Assembly (NCBI RefSeq): GCF_003863365.1
Contig: NZ_RQXT01000023.1
Coordinates: 30,716 to 94,715 of the forward strand
DNA: 64,000 bases
Reading direction: 5' to 3'
Source: Mesorhizobium tamadayense
Lineage (GTDB): Bacteria > Pseudomonadota > Alphaproteobacteria > Rhizobiales > Rhizobiaceae
Shown in pieces: positions 17,786 to 27,640 of the stretch (the first letter of the stretch is position 1; each line of letters opens with the position of its first letter). The notes below the pieces were generated by a model. The model was not told the origin of the DNA and made no database searches. It was given only the letters and a program-made list of their open reading frames with translations. The position numbers and the translations under genes are program-made.

Positions 17786-18463
17786 ATGGAACTGATCGAT
17801 ACCTTCTTCAACTGGGGCATCCTGGTCCGGTCTTTCCCGATCCTCATCCGCGGGCTTGGCAACACCATCCTGCTCGGCTGCGCCGCGATCGTCTTCGGCA
17901 CCATTGCCGGACTGGCGATCTGCCTGGTGCGGCTCTACGCGCCGAAGCCGCTGAGGCGGCTGGCGATCCTCTATATCGATATGTTCCGCGCGCTGCCGAT
18001 CCTGGTGGTGCTGATCCTGATCTATTACGCCCTGCCCTTCATCGGTATCCGCCTGTCATCCTTCGTGTCGGCAGCGCTGGCGCTGTCGTTGGTGCTCGCC
18101 GCCTTCACGGCGGAGGTCTGCCGCGCCGGCATCCAGAATATCCCCAAGGGCCAGTTCGAGGCGGCCGCGGCACTCGGCCTGCCCTTCTGGGTCGCCATGC
18201 GCAAGGTGGTCCTGCCGCAGGCAATACGCGTAGTCATTCCGCCGCTCACCAGCAACTGCGTGTCGGTGTTCAAGGACACCGCGCTCGCCTCGGTGGTGGC
18301 GATGCCCGACCTTCTGAAGCAAGCGACCGACGCGCAGGCGCTGATGGCCAATCCGACGCCGCTGATCGGCGCGGCGATCATCTATCTCGCCTTCCTGTGG
18401 CCGCTGGTGCGGCTGGTCGGCTATCTCGAAGAGCGCGGCAAGGCCAAGTCCGGCGCGCACTGA
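17786..18463 (+). CDS. Amino-acid ABC transporter permease, HisM/GlnP type
   Basis: A 225-residue inner-membrane permease. A first hydrophobic segment (PILIRGLGNTILLGCAAIVF) is followed by DMFRALPILVVLILIYYALPF and the conserved EAA-type loop EAAAALGLPFWVAMRKVVLPQA at about residues 133-154. About five membrane segments are visible. It should form a homodimer or work with another permease. The matching ATPase is not in this cluster. The start ATG at 17786 follows a weak GTGAGCGCCG region. Confidence 0.9.
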   Translation: MELIDTFFNWGILVRSFPILIRGLGNTILLGCAAIVFGTIAGLAICLVRLYAPKPLRRLAILYIDMFRALPILVVLILIYYALPFIGIRLSSFVSAALALSLVLAAFTAEVCRAGIQNIPKGQFEAAAALGLPFWVAMRKVVLPQAIRVVIPPLTSNCVSVFKDTALASVVAMPDLLKQATDAQALMANPTPLIGAAIIYLAFLWPLVRLVGYLEERGKAKSGAH

Positions 18464-18503
18464 CCCCCCTCGAAACGACATCGATGACCCGAAGGAGACG
18501 TCC

Positions 18504-19799
18504 GTGAACCAGCACCATGTTTCGAAAGCGCAGGAGAGCGCCGCTTCGTTCCCGGTCGAGAAGATCCGCGCCATGTTTCCGGCGCTTCAGCAGGCGCGCG
18601 ACTTCATCTTCATGGACAACGCCGCCGGCGCCCAGATCCCGCAAAGCGTGCTCGACGCGGTGACCAACCATCTGGTCGGACACAATGTGCAGCGCGGCGG
18701 CCGCTATGGGCGCAGCGTCACCGTCGACCAGTCGGTCGCGAACGCGCGCGAAAGCGTGGCGCTTTTGATCAATGCCTACAGCCCGTCCGAAATCTGCTTC
18801 GGCATGAACGCCACCTCGTTCATCCGCCTGGTCAGCCTCGGCATCGGCCAGATGCTTGCCAAAAACCTGGATGGAGGGCGTGACGAGATCGTCGTCACCG
18901 ACATGGACCACGACGCCAATATCGCCACATGGCTGGCGCTGGAGCAGGCCGGCGCCAAGTTCAAATGGTGGCGCATGCGCGAGGACGGCAACCTGCATGT
19001 CGACGACCTCAAGCCTCTTGTCTCTGATCGCACCCGGCTCGTCGCCTGCACGGTGACGGCGCATTCGATCGGCTCGATCGTCGACGTCGCATCGGTCGCC
19101 AAGGTCGCGCATGCGGCTGGCGCGGAAGTGTTCCTCGATTGCGTGCATTACGGGCCGCACGGGCTGATCGACGTGCAGGCCTGGGACTGCGACTATCTGG
19201 TCTGCTCCGGCTACAAGAATTTCTCGCCGCATATGGGCTTCCTGTGGGGTCGCTTCGAGACGCTGAAGCGGCTGCCGACCTTCCGCGAGGACTTCATCCC
19301 GGACGAGCCGCCCTACAAGGTCGAGGCCGGCACCTTCATCTACGAGAACGTCGCCGGCATGGACGCCGCCGTCCGCTATCTGGAATCGGTCGGCCGCAAC
19401 TTCCTGCCTGAGAACAACCGCTCACGCCGCGACAACATCGTCGCCGGCATGAACTCCATCCGCGACTACGAGCTGATGCTGGCGCGCGAGATGCTGAACG
19501 TGCTGAAGGATTGTGGCGCGACGATTTATGGCGTCGCCGACGAGGCGCGCCTCCACGAGCGCGTGCCGACCTTCTGCTTCAACATCGGCAAGCTGTCGCC
19601 GCAGAAGATCGTCGAGGACATGGCCGCCATGCAGATCGGCATCCGCGACGGACACATGTATGCGCCAAGGCTGATGAAGCGGCTCAACCTCTCGATGGAC
19701 AGCGGCGCGGTCCGCGCCTCGCTGGTGCACTACAACACGGTCGAGGAAGTGCACCGCTTCGGCAAAGCGCTGCGGGCAATTATTGGGAAGCTGTCGTGA
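18504..19799 (+). CDS. Cysteine-desulfurase-like class V PLP enzyme
   Basis: A 431-residue class V aminotransferase-fold protein. The N-terminal FIFMDNAAGAQIPQSVLDA, the internal TDMDHDANIATW with its His, DCVHYGPHGLIDVQ and the Schiff-base Lys in CSGYKNFSPHMGFLWG (about residues 234-249) match the cysteine-desulfurase-like (VC1184/TIGR01976-type) group. No Cys-containing sulfur-acceptor loop is obvious near the C-terminus, so true desulfurase activity is doubtful. The GTG at 18504 has GAAGGAG 6-7 nt upstream. It ends the amino-acid importer cluster and shares no close sequence similarity with the PLP enzyme at 15669. Confidence 0.82.
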   Translation: MNQHHVSKAQESAASFPVEKIRAMFPALQQARDFIFMDNAAGAQIPQSVLDAVTNHLVGHNVQRGGRYGRSVTVDQSVANARESVALLINAYSPSEICFGMNATSFIRLVSLGIGQMLAKNLDGGRDEIVVTDMDHDANIATWLALEQAGAKFKWWRMREDGNLHVDDLKPLVSDRTRLVACTVTAHSIGSIVDVASVAKVAHAAGAEVFLDCVHYGPHGLIDVQAWDCDYLVCSGYKNFSPHMGFLWGRFETLKRLPTFREDFIPDEPPYKVEAGTFIYENVAGMDAAVRYLESVGRNFLPENNRSRRDNIVAGMNSIRDYELMLAREMLNVLKDCGATIYGVADEARLHERVPTFCFNIGKLSPQKIVEDMAAMQIGIRDGHMYAPRLMKRLNLSMDSGAVRASLVHYNTVEEVHRFGKALRAIIGKLS

Positions 19800-19944
19800 T
19801 CTGATCTCTTCGCGAGGGGAGGTCAGCGCCATCTTGCCGTGACTTCAGAGCGCCGTAGCCTTCAACATGCTGGCGCCACAGCACCTTCTTAATCGCCCTA
19901 TCCCAGAAGCTCCGCTCTTGCTCCGCGCGAGGACGAAGCAAACG

Positions 19945-20765
<821 letters not shown>

Positions 20766-20769
<4 letters not shown>

Positions 20770-21617
20770 GCGCCGGCTCCCGAGGGCGCCGGCTCGAACA
20801 TCATGTCGGAAACGGTCGGCAGCCGGTCGCCGACGGCGTTCTCCGGCAGCGCCGACAGCAGCGCGCGCGTGTAATTGCTCTTCGGGCTCTCGAACAGCGA
20901 CAGCACGTCGGCCTCTTCCATCTTGCGGCCCTTGTACTGGACGATGACGCGGTCGGCGGTCTCGGCCACCACGCCCATATTGTGAGTGATCATGATCAGG
21001 CCCATGCCGTATTTGGCCTGCAGCGACACCAGGAGATCGAGGATCTGCTTCTGGATGGTGACGTCGAGCGCTGTGGTCGGCTCGTCGGCGATCAGAAGCT
21101 TCGGATTGCAGGCAATAGCGATCGCGATCATGACGCGCTGGCACTGGCCGCCCGACATCTGGTGCGGGAAGGAGTTGAGCCGATCTTCGGGCTCGGGAAT
21201 GCCGACCTGCTTCAAAAGCTCGATGGCGCGCGCCCGGCGCTGGGCCTTGTCCATGCCCATATGAAAGCGCAGCACCTCTTCGATCTGGAAACCGATGGTG
21301 AAGCAGGGATTGAGGCTGGCCATCGGCTCCTGGAAGATCATCGACATGTCCTTGCCGACGATCTTGCGGCGCTCGGCAGGACTCATCTTGAGGAGATCGC
21401 GGCCGTTGAACGTCATGCGGTCGGCGGTAACGGTCGCCGTCCAGGGCAAGAGGCCCATCACCGCCAGCATCGACACCGACTTGCCGGAACCGGACTCGCC
21501 GACGATGGCGAGCACCTCGCGCTCCTCGACATGGAGCGAGACGCCGTCGACGGCGCGGAACGGACCTGACGCGGTCTGGAACTCGACGACGAGATTGTGG
21601 ATGTCGAGCAGCGCCAT
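20766..21617 (-). CDS. dppD: ABC transporter ATP-binding protein, DppD type
   Basis: A 283-residue ATPase. Walker A is GESGSGKS, the signature is MSGGQCQRVMIAIAIA (Cys instead of the common Arg), Walker B is LLIADEPTTALD and the H-loop is MITHNMGVV, with Asn for the usual Asp. The C-terminal SPKSNYTRALLSALPE is typical of the DppD/OppD family. The ATG at 21617 abuts the permease stop. It partners the DppF-type ATPase. Confidence 0.9.
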
Positions 21618-22528
21618 CACGACCTCCTGAGCTTCGGATCGAGCGCGTCGCGCAGGCCATCGCCGATAAGGTTGATGGCGAGCACAGTAATCAGGATGGC
21701 GAGGCCGGGGAAGGTCACCACCCACCAGGCGCGCAGGATGAACTCGCGCGCCGAGGCGAGCATAGTACCCCATTCCGGCGTCGGCGGCTGAGCGCCAAGG
21801 CCGAGGAAGCCGAGCGCGGCGGCTTCCAGGATGGCGTTGGAGAAAGACAGCGTGCCCTGGACGATCAGCGGCGCCAGGCAATTCGGCAGGATCGTGCGAA
21901 GCATCAGACGCAGATGCCCGGCACCCGCAACTTTCGCCGCCACGACATATTCGCGGCTCTTCTCGGCCATTACGGCGGCGCGCACCAGGCGGGCGAAATG
22001 CGGCTGCAGCACCAGCGAAATCGCCAGCATCGCATTGAAAAGGCCGGGGCCAAGGATGGTGACCAGCACCAGCGCCAAAAGCAGCGACGGGAAAGCGAGG
22101 ATCAGGTCCATGATGCGCATGATCGCGACGTCGACCCAGCCGCGGAAATAGCCGGCAAGCAGGCCGAGCGTGATGCCGCCGGTGAGAGCCAGCGTGACCA
22201 CGACCGCGCCGATCAGCAGCGAGAAGCGCGCGCCATAGAGCAGGCGCGAAAGGATATCGCGGCCGACCGCATCGGTGCCAAGCAGATATTGGGTGCTGCC
22301 GCCCGTCTGCCAGGCCGGTGGCCTGAGGAACGCGGTCTTGTCCTGGATGTCGGGCGCATAGGGCGCGAGCAGCGGGGCAAAGAGTGCCGCCAGCACCAAA
22401 AGGATGAAGACGACGAGGCCGATGACGGCGCCGTGATTCACCGAGAAATAGTGCCAGAAGGTCTTGAAGCCGGTCAGCCGATCCGGGCTGCCGGCGGCCA
22501 TAGGGGCGATTTCGGTCGACTGGCTCAT
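21617..22528 (-). CDS. dppC: ABC transporter permease, DppC type
   Basis: A 303-residue inner-membrane permease. The cytoplasmic N-tail is followed by the membrane segment AVIGLVVFILLVLAALFAPLL. The DppC-family hallmark YLLGTDAVGRDILSRLLYG lies near residues 82-100, and the EAA-type loop is AAKVAGAGHLRLMLRTILPN. The start ATG at 22528 shares a base with the upstream permease stop, and the end touches the ATPase start. Translation of the block is probably coupled. Confidence 0.9.
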   Translation of the reverse strand: MSQSTEIAPMAAGSPDRLTGFKTFWHYFSVNHGAVIGLVVFILLVLAALFAPLLAPYAPDIQDKTAFLRPPAWQTGGSTQYLLGTDAVGRDILSRLLYGARFSLLIGAVVVTLALTGGITLGLLAGYFRGWVDVAIMRIMDLILAFPSLLLALVLVTILGPGLFNAMLAISLVLQPHFARLVRAAVMAEKSREYVVAAKVAGAGHLRLMLRTILPNCLAPLIVQGTLSFSNAILEAAALGFLGLGAQPPTPEWGTMLASAREFILRAWWVVTFPGLAILITVLAINLIGDGLRDALDPKLRRS

Positions 22529-23535
22529 CACGCCGCCCTGATGCGCGGGTTGATGACGGCATAGAGCACGTCGACGATGAGGTTCACGGCCATGACGATG
22601 AGCGCGATCAAAAGCAGACCTGACTGCACGACGACATAGTCGCGCTTGAAGATGGAATCGACCATCCACTTGCCGATGCCCGGCCAGGCGAAGATGGTCT
22701 CGGTGAGGATGGCGCCTGCAAGCAGCGTGCCGACCTGCAGGCCGATGGTGGTGACCACCGGGATCAGGGCATTGCGCAAGGCATGCACACCGATGACACG
22801 CGCCGATGACAGGCCCTTGGCGCGCGCGGTGCGGACATAGTCCTCGCCCAGCACCTCGAGCATGGCCGAACGCGTCTGTCGCGCGATCACCGCCAGCGGA
22901 ATGGTGCCGAGCACGATCGCGGGCAGGACGAGATGGCTGAACGCCGAGCGCAGCGCGTCCCACTTGCCGTAGAGGATGCTGTCAATGGTCATGAAGCCGG
23001 TGATCGGCCTCAGGAAGAATTGCAGGCCGATGCGGCCCGAAACCGGCGTCCAGCCGAGATAGCCGGAAAAGAAGATGATGAGCAGCAGGCCCCACCAGAA
23101 GATCGGCATGGAATAGCCGACAAGCGCGGTGCCCATCAGCGACTGGTCGAACCACGAGCCGCGCTTGACGGCCGCGAATATGCCCGCCGGGATGCCGAGC
23201 ACCATGGCGAAGATCATGGCGAAGAAGGAGAGCTCCAGCGTCGCCGGGAAGAGCGTCTTGAACTCCTGGAGAACCGGGCGCTTGGATGAAATCGAGACGC
23301 CGAAGTCGCCGGTGGCGACTTCGCCGACATAGCGCGCATACTGCTCCCAGATCGGCAGGTTGTAACCGAACTGCTCCTTGAGCTGTTCGTAGCGCGCGGG
23401 CGTGACGCCATGCTCGCCGGCCATGGCCAGGATCGGATCGCCGGGCAGCAGCCGGACGAAAGCGAAGGCGCAGATGGTGATGCCGACCAGGGTCGGGACC
23501 AGAAGCGCGATTTTGTTGAGGAGATATCTGAGCAT
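22528..23535 (-). CDS. dppB: ABC transporter permease, DppB type
   Basis: A 335-residue inner-membrane permease. It begins LRYLLNKIALLVPTLVGITI with the typical FVRLLPGDPI following. The EAA-type loop ARAKGLSSARVIGVHALRNALIP is near residue 230. It starts 45 nt after the binding-protein gene, and a 26-bp perfect palindrome fills most of that gap. Confidence 0.9.
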   Translation of the reverse strand: MLRYLLNKIALLVPTLVGITICAFAFVRLLPGDPILAMAGEHGVTPARYEQLKEQFGYNLPIWEQYARYVGEVATGDFGVSISSKRPVLQEFKTLFPATLELSFFAMIFAMVLGIPAGIFAAVKRGSWFDQSLMGTALVGYSMPIFWWGLLLIIFFSGYLGWTPVSGRIGLQFFLRPITGFMTIDSILYGKWDALRSAFSHLVLPAIVLGTIPLAVIARQTRSAMLEVLGEDYVRTARAKGLSSARVIGVHALRNALIPVVTTIGLQVGTLLAGAILTETIFAWPGIGKWMVDSIFKRDYVVVQSGLLLIALIVMAVNLIVDVLYAVINPRIRAA

Positions 23536-23543
23536 TGTGAAAT

Positions 23544-23569
23544 GGGGCGGCGCTAATTAGCGCCGCCCC
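23544..23569 (-). other. Perfect palindrome / mRNA stem-loop between dppA and dppB
   Basis: A 26-bp perfect palindrome with arms GGGGCGGCGCTAA and TTAGCGCCGCCCC. It lies between the binding-protein stop (23581) and the DppB start (23535). There is no T-run on the transcribed side. It therefore looks like an attenuator or 3'-end stabiliser that would raise binding-protein mRNA relative to the permeases, as known for other binding-protein operons. Confidence 0.7.
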
Positions 23570-23580
23570 GTTCGCAAATC

Positions 23581-25179
23581 TTACTCGGCCTTGTCAACGC
23601 CGTCGAAGCGATGAATGCCGAGCGGGTCCATCATGAAGCCGCTGACGTTGTTGCGGACAACCGCATAGACCTGGCTGTGGGCCAGCAGGAAGGCGGGCGC
23701 CTGCTTGGCGAAGATCTCCTGCGCCTGCTCATAGAGCTTGGTGCGCTCGCCCTGGTCGCTGGTCTTCTTGGCCTTCTGGATCAGATCCTCGAAGTCCTTG
23801 TCGCACCAGCTGGAGTAGTTCGAGACGCCGATGGCGGAGCAGGCGAAGAGGGTGGCGAAGAAGTTGTCCGGATCGCCGTTGTCGCCGGTCCAGCCGATCT
23901 GGAAGGCGCCGGGACGCTCCTTCTTCTTGCCTTCCTCGCGATACTTCGTCCATTCGTAGTTGACGATCTCGGCCTTGACGCCGACCTTGGCCCAGTCGGC
24001 CTGGATCAGCTCAGCCGCGCGCTGGAAGTTCGGGTTGTACGGGCGAACGCGGTCGGACGCCCAGAGCTGGATTTCCTTCAGCCCGGCATCGGCCAGCACT
24101 TTCTTGGCCGCTTCCGGATCGTAGGAATCGAACTTCACGTCCTTGTTCCACGACCACATGGTCGGCGGGATCAGGTTCTGGGCCGGTGTCGCGCCGGCGT
24201 CCTGGAACAACGACTTGATCAGCGATTCCCGGTCGATCGCCTGGTTGAGCGCATGACGAACCTCAGGCTTGTCGAGCGGCGGGATCGTCGTGTTGTAGCT
24301 CATATAGCCGATGTTGAGGCCGGCCTGGTCGAGTAGGGTGACGTCCTTGTTGGCCTTGATGGTGGCGATGTCGGCCGGGTTCGGATAGGGTGCGATATCG
24401 CATTCGCCGGCCAGCACCTTCTGGATGCGGGCGGTGGCGTCGGGCGTGATGGCGAAGACCAGATCGTCGATCTTCTCCTTGCCCTTGAAGTAGTCCGGGT
24501 TCGCCGCATAGCGGATGACCGAATCCAACTGATAGTCGACGAACTGGAACGGGCCGGTGCCGATCGGCTTGGTCGAGAAGTCGGCCATCTTGCCGTCCTT
24601 CTCGAGCTGGTCGGCATATTCCTTCGAGACGATCGAGGCGAAGTCCATGCCGAGATTGGCCAGCATCGGCGCGTTCGGCTCGGTCAGCGTCAGCTTGACG
24701 GTAAGGTCGTCGACCTTTTCCCACTTGGCGACGTATTTCGGCATGTCCATGCCGGTGTAGTAGTCCCAGGTCAGGTTCGGCAGATACTTCTCGCCGTTCC
24801 ACGGATTCTGCTTGTTGAACTGACGGTCGAAGGAGAAGACGACGTCATCCGCATTGAGGTCGCGGGTCGGCTTGAAATAGTCGGTGGTCTGGAACTTCAC
24901 GCCCGGATGCAGGTGGAAAGTATAGACCAGGCCGTCGTCGGAGATTTCCCATTTGTCGGCGAGGCCGGGCTCGATCTCGGTGCCGCCGTGCTTGAATTCG
25001 ACCAGGCGCGAATAGACCGTGCGCGACGAGGCGTCGAAGTCGTTGCCGCCCGTCGTCGTACCCGGATCGAAATTGGCCGGCGACGCTTCCGAGCAATAGA
25101 CAAGCGTCTTTGCATTGGCCATCCCGCCGAGGACGCTTGCAGCCAGCAACGCGGCTGCAAAAGTCAATGTCTTTTTCAT
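23581..25179 (-). CDS. dppA: Dipeptide-type ABC transporter substrate-binding protein
   Basis: A 532-residue periplasmic protein of the SBP_bac_5 family. Residues 1-24 are a Sec signal (MKKTLTFAAALLAASVL, cleavage after MANA). The mature start TLVYCSEASPANFDPGTTTG is typical of DppA proteins, and AIGVSNYSSWCDKDFEDLIQKA near residue 450 matches the DppA ligand region. The ATG at 25179 is preceded by AGGGAGTG, which decides against longer starts. First gene of the five-gene operon 25179-19945. Dipeptide (or haem/ALA-type) uptake is the likely role. Confidence 0.92.
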   Translation of the reverse strand: MKKTLTFAAALLAASVLGGMANAKTLVYCSEASPANFDPGTTTGGNDFDASSRTVYSRLVEFKHGGTEIEPGLADKWEISDDGLVYTFHLHPGVKFQTTDYFKPTRDLNADDVVFSFDRQFNKQNPWNGEKYLPNLTWDYYTGMDMPKYVAKWEKVDDLTVKLTLTEPNAPMLANLGMDFASIVSKEYADQLEKDGKMADFSTKPIGTGPFQFVDYQLDSVIRYAANPDYFKGKEKIDDLVFAITPDATARIQKVLAGECDIAPYPNPADIATIKANKDVTLLDQAGLNIGYMSYNTTIPPLDKPEVRHALNQAIDRESLIKSLFQDAGATPAQNLIPPTMWSWNKDVKFDSYDPEAAKKVLADAGLKEIQLWASDRVRPYNPNFQRAAELIQADWAKVGVKAEIVNYEWTKYREEGKKKERPGAFQIGWTGDNGDPDNFFATLFACSAIGVSNYSSWCDKDFEDLIQKAKKTSDQGERTKLYEQAQEIFAKQAPAFLLAHSQVYAVVRNNVSGFMMDPLGIHRFDGVDKAE

Positions 25180-25655
25180 TGAGCACTCCCTGATGTTCTT
25201 CCAAGCCCCTCTATCAGGCTCGCGAAGCGCGCATATAAGCACCGTTTTTCGGGCTTTGGAACACCCCGTTTGCGTACCCCACGGTAAGCAGGAAAAGAAT
25301 CCGTATTTTCCTCAAATAGCGGAAAAAATGAGCAGAATTTTTCGCTCACGATATTATTAACGACCGCATTTTTTTATTGATTGGCCGTCTGCCGAAATCA
25401 GAGCGAGGAGCCCCTGCTTGCATCCCGATCCTCGTCGGCGCGCGCTTTGAGGAGCGGGCGGACGAACCGATTTCGGCGGCAAATCTTTCCGCCGCTGCCG
25501 CTGGGGCAAGACTTGCACCGCCGCTGATAGAGGCAATACATAGGCGTTATGCCGGATTTCTTTGGAATCCGCGATCGGCGGCAGCGGAGGACGCTTTCGG
25601 TATCGGAAGCGAACGCGGCGCGAGGCAGTAAGACGAGGCACCAGGGAGGGATTTG
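25180..25655. other. Divergent intergenic region between dppA and fadD-like gene
   Basis: About 476 bp between two divergent genes. The part nearest dppA (25230-25380) is AT-rich, with runs such as CATTTTTTTATTG, and probably holds the dppA promoter. The part nearest the acyl-CoA ligase is GC-rich. A TTG-initiated 84-codon frame at 25377-25631 has no ribosome-binding site and no recognisable motif, so I do not call it. I can name no clear operator or terminator here. Confidence 0.5.
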
Positions 25656-27638
25656 GTGGCAAAAGCAGCAAAGACGACGCCCCCGGGGAAGACAAAAGCC
25701 AAGGCCGCGACCGGCAATGCGGACGCCCCCAAGGCTTTGCCTTCCGAGACCGCCTCACCTGCCAAGGCCGCTTCACCTGCGTCTTCCCCCGCAAAGGCCA
25801 CCTCAAAGCAGAAGGCCGCTGTGAAGCCCGCTGCCGCTCCAAAAAAGACGAGCCCCAAATCCGCCGCCAAGGCTACAACCGCAAAGGCCGACAAGCCTGC
25901 GGCCACAAAGCCGGCGCCGGCACCTGCCAAGCGGCTGCCGAAGGCGATCACCGAGCTCGCGGCCGGGCTGCCGGACAAGCCGTGGCTCAAAACCTATCCG
26001 AAGAACATGCCGGCCGAGATCGGTCCGCTGCCTTATAACTCCATCGGCGACTTCCTCGTCGGCGCCTGCAAGCAGTTCGGCGGCCGGCCCGCCTTTGTCT
26101 GCATGGGCAAGTCCATCTCTTACGCCGAGCTCGATCGGCTTTCGGCCGCCTTCGGCGCCTATCTGCAGTCGAAAGGCTTGGAGAGGGGCGCGCGCGTGGC
26201 GCTGATGATGCCGAACGTGCTGCAATATCCGGTAGCGATGATGGCTATCTTGCGCGCCGGCTTCACGGTGGTGAACGTCAACCCGCTCTACACGCCGCGC
26301 GAGCTGGAGCATCAGCTCAAGGATTCCGGCGCGCAGGCCATCGTCATTCTGGAGAACTTCGCCAACACGCTGCAGGCGGTGATCGCCAGGACGCAGGTCA
26401 AGCATGTGGTGGTGGCGGCGATGGGCGACATGCTTGGCGGGCTGAAAGGCACGATCGTCAATCTCGTCGTGCGGCGGGTGAAGAAGATGGTGCCCGCCTG
26501 GTCGCTGCCCGGCCATGTCAAATTCAACGCCGCGCTGAAGGCCGGCTCAGGCCTCGCCTTCAGGCCGGCCGCGGTCTCGGGCGACGACATCGCCTTCCTG
26601 CAATATACCGGCGGCACGACCGGCGTCTCGAAGGGGGCGACGCTGCTGCACCGCAACGTCTTGTCCAATGTGGCGCAAAATTCGCTCTGGGTTGAGGACG
26701 CCTACACGGTCAAGCCGAAGCCCGCGCATCTCAACTTTGTCTGCGCGCTGCCGCTCTACCATATCTTCGCGCTGACTGTGAACGCGCTGATGGGCATGCA
26801 GCAAGGCGCCCAGAACGTGCTCATCCCGAACCCGCGCGACATTCCGGGCTTCGTCAAGGAGCTGCAAAAATATCCGGCCCACATCTTCCCCGGCCTCAAC
26901 ACGCTGTTCAACGCGCTGCTCAACAATGAGGATTTCCGCAAGCTCGACTTCAAGCCGCTGATCCTGACGCTTGGCGGCGGCATGGCGGTGCAGAGAGGCG
27001 TGGCCGAGCGCTGGAGGGCGCTCACCGGCTGTCCGGTGAGCGAGGGTTACGGGCTATCGGAAACCTCGCCGGTGGCGACCGCCAACAAGTTCAGTTCCAG
27101 CGATTTCACCGGCACGATCGGGCTGCCGCTGCCTTCGACAGAGATCGCCATCCGTGACGACGACGGCAACAACGTGCCGCTCGGCGAAGTCGGCGAGATC
27201 TGCATCCGCGGGCCGCAGGTGATGGCCGGCTACTGGAACCGACCGGACGAGACCGCCAAGGTGATGACCAAGGACGGGTTCTTCAAGTCGGGCGACGTGG
27301 GCTTCATGGACGAACGCGGCTACACCAAGATCGTCGACCGCAAGAAGGACATGATCCTGGTCTCCGGCTTCAACGTCTATCCGAACGAGCTGGAAGAGGT
27401 CGTGGCGCAGCACCCAGGTGTGCTCGAAGTAGCGGCGATCGGCGTGCCGGACGAGCATTCCGGCGAGGTGCCGAAGCTGTTCGTGGTGAAGAAGGATCCG
27501 GCGCTCACCGCCGAGGCGCTGACCACCTATTGCCGCGAGAACCTGACCGGCTACAAACGGCCGAGATACATCGAATTCCGCACCGAATTGCCGAAGACGC
27601 CGGTCGGCAAGATCCTGCGGCGCGCATTGCGGGAGTAG
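25656..27638 (+). CDS. Long-chain fatty-acid--CoA ligase with Lys/Ala/Pro-rich N-terminal extension
   Basis: A 660-residue AMP-forming acyl-CoA synthetase. The core has YTGGTTGVSKGATLLHRN (P-loop-like AMP motif), the adenylate motif YGLSETSP, GDVGFMDERGYTKIVDRKKDM, and the catalytic Lys in KTPVGKILRR at the end. Unlike typical FadD (about 560 residues), roughly the first 95 residues are low-complexity Lys/Ala/Pro/Thr, resembling histone-H1-like tails. They may bind nucleic acid, phosphate-rich surfaces or membranes. GTG at 25656, with GGAGGG 5-6 nt upstream, is preferred over TTG at 25653. It activates fatty acids for beta-oxidation. A methyltransferase gene follows 2 nt later. Confidence 0.88.
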   Translation: MAKAAKTTPPGKTKAKAATGNADAPKALPSETASPAKAASPASSPAKATSKQKAAVKPAAAPKKTSPKSAAKATTAKADKPAATKPAPAPAKRLPKAITELAAGLPDKPWLKTYPKNMPAEIGPLPYNSIGDFLVGACKQFGGRPAFVCMGKSISYAELDRLSAAFGAYLQSKGLERGARVALMMPNVLQYPVAMMAILRAGFTVVNVNPLYTPRELEHQLKDSGAQAIVILENFANTLQAVIARTQVKHVVVAAMGDMLGGLKGTIVNLVVRRVKKMVPAWSLPGHVKFNAALKAGSGLAFRPAAVSGDDIAFLQYTGGTTGVSKGATLLHRNVLSNVAQNSLWVEDAYTVKPKPAHLNFVCALPLYHIFALTVNALMGMQQGAQNVLIPNPRDIPGFVKELQKYPAHIFPGLNTLFNALLNNEDFRKLDFKPLILTLGGGMAVQRGVAERWRALTGCPVSEGYGLSETSPVATANKFSSSDFTGTIGLPLPSTEIAIRDDDGNNVPLGEVGEICIRGPQVMAGYWNRPDETAKVMTKDGFFKSGDVGFMDERGYTKIVDRKKDMILVSGFNVYPNELEEVVAQHPGVLEVAAIGVPDEHSGEVPKLFVVKKDPALTAEALTTYCRENLTGYKRPRYIEFRTELPKTPVGKILRRALRE

Positions 27639-27640
27639 AC

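Noticed and set aside
19801..19826. Hairpin CTGATCTC/GAGGTCAG after the cysteine-desulfurase-like gene
   Set aside because: One mismatch or G-U pair and no T-run; too weak to call a terminator between the convergent genes.
25377..25631. 84-codon frame between dppA and the acyl-CoA ligase
   Set aside because: TTG start with no ribosome-binding site and no recognisable motif; it is more likely part of the divergent promoter region.
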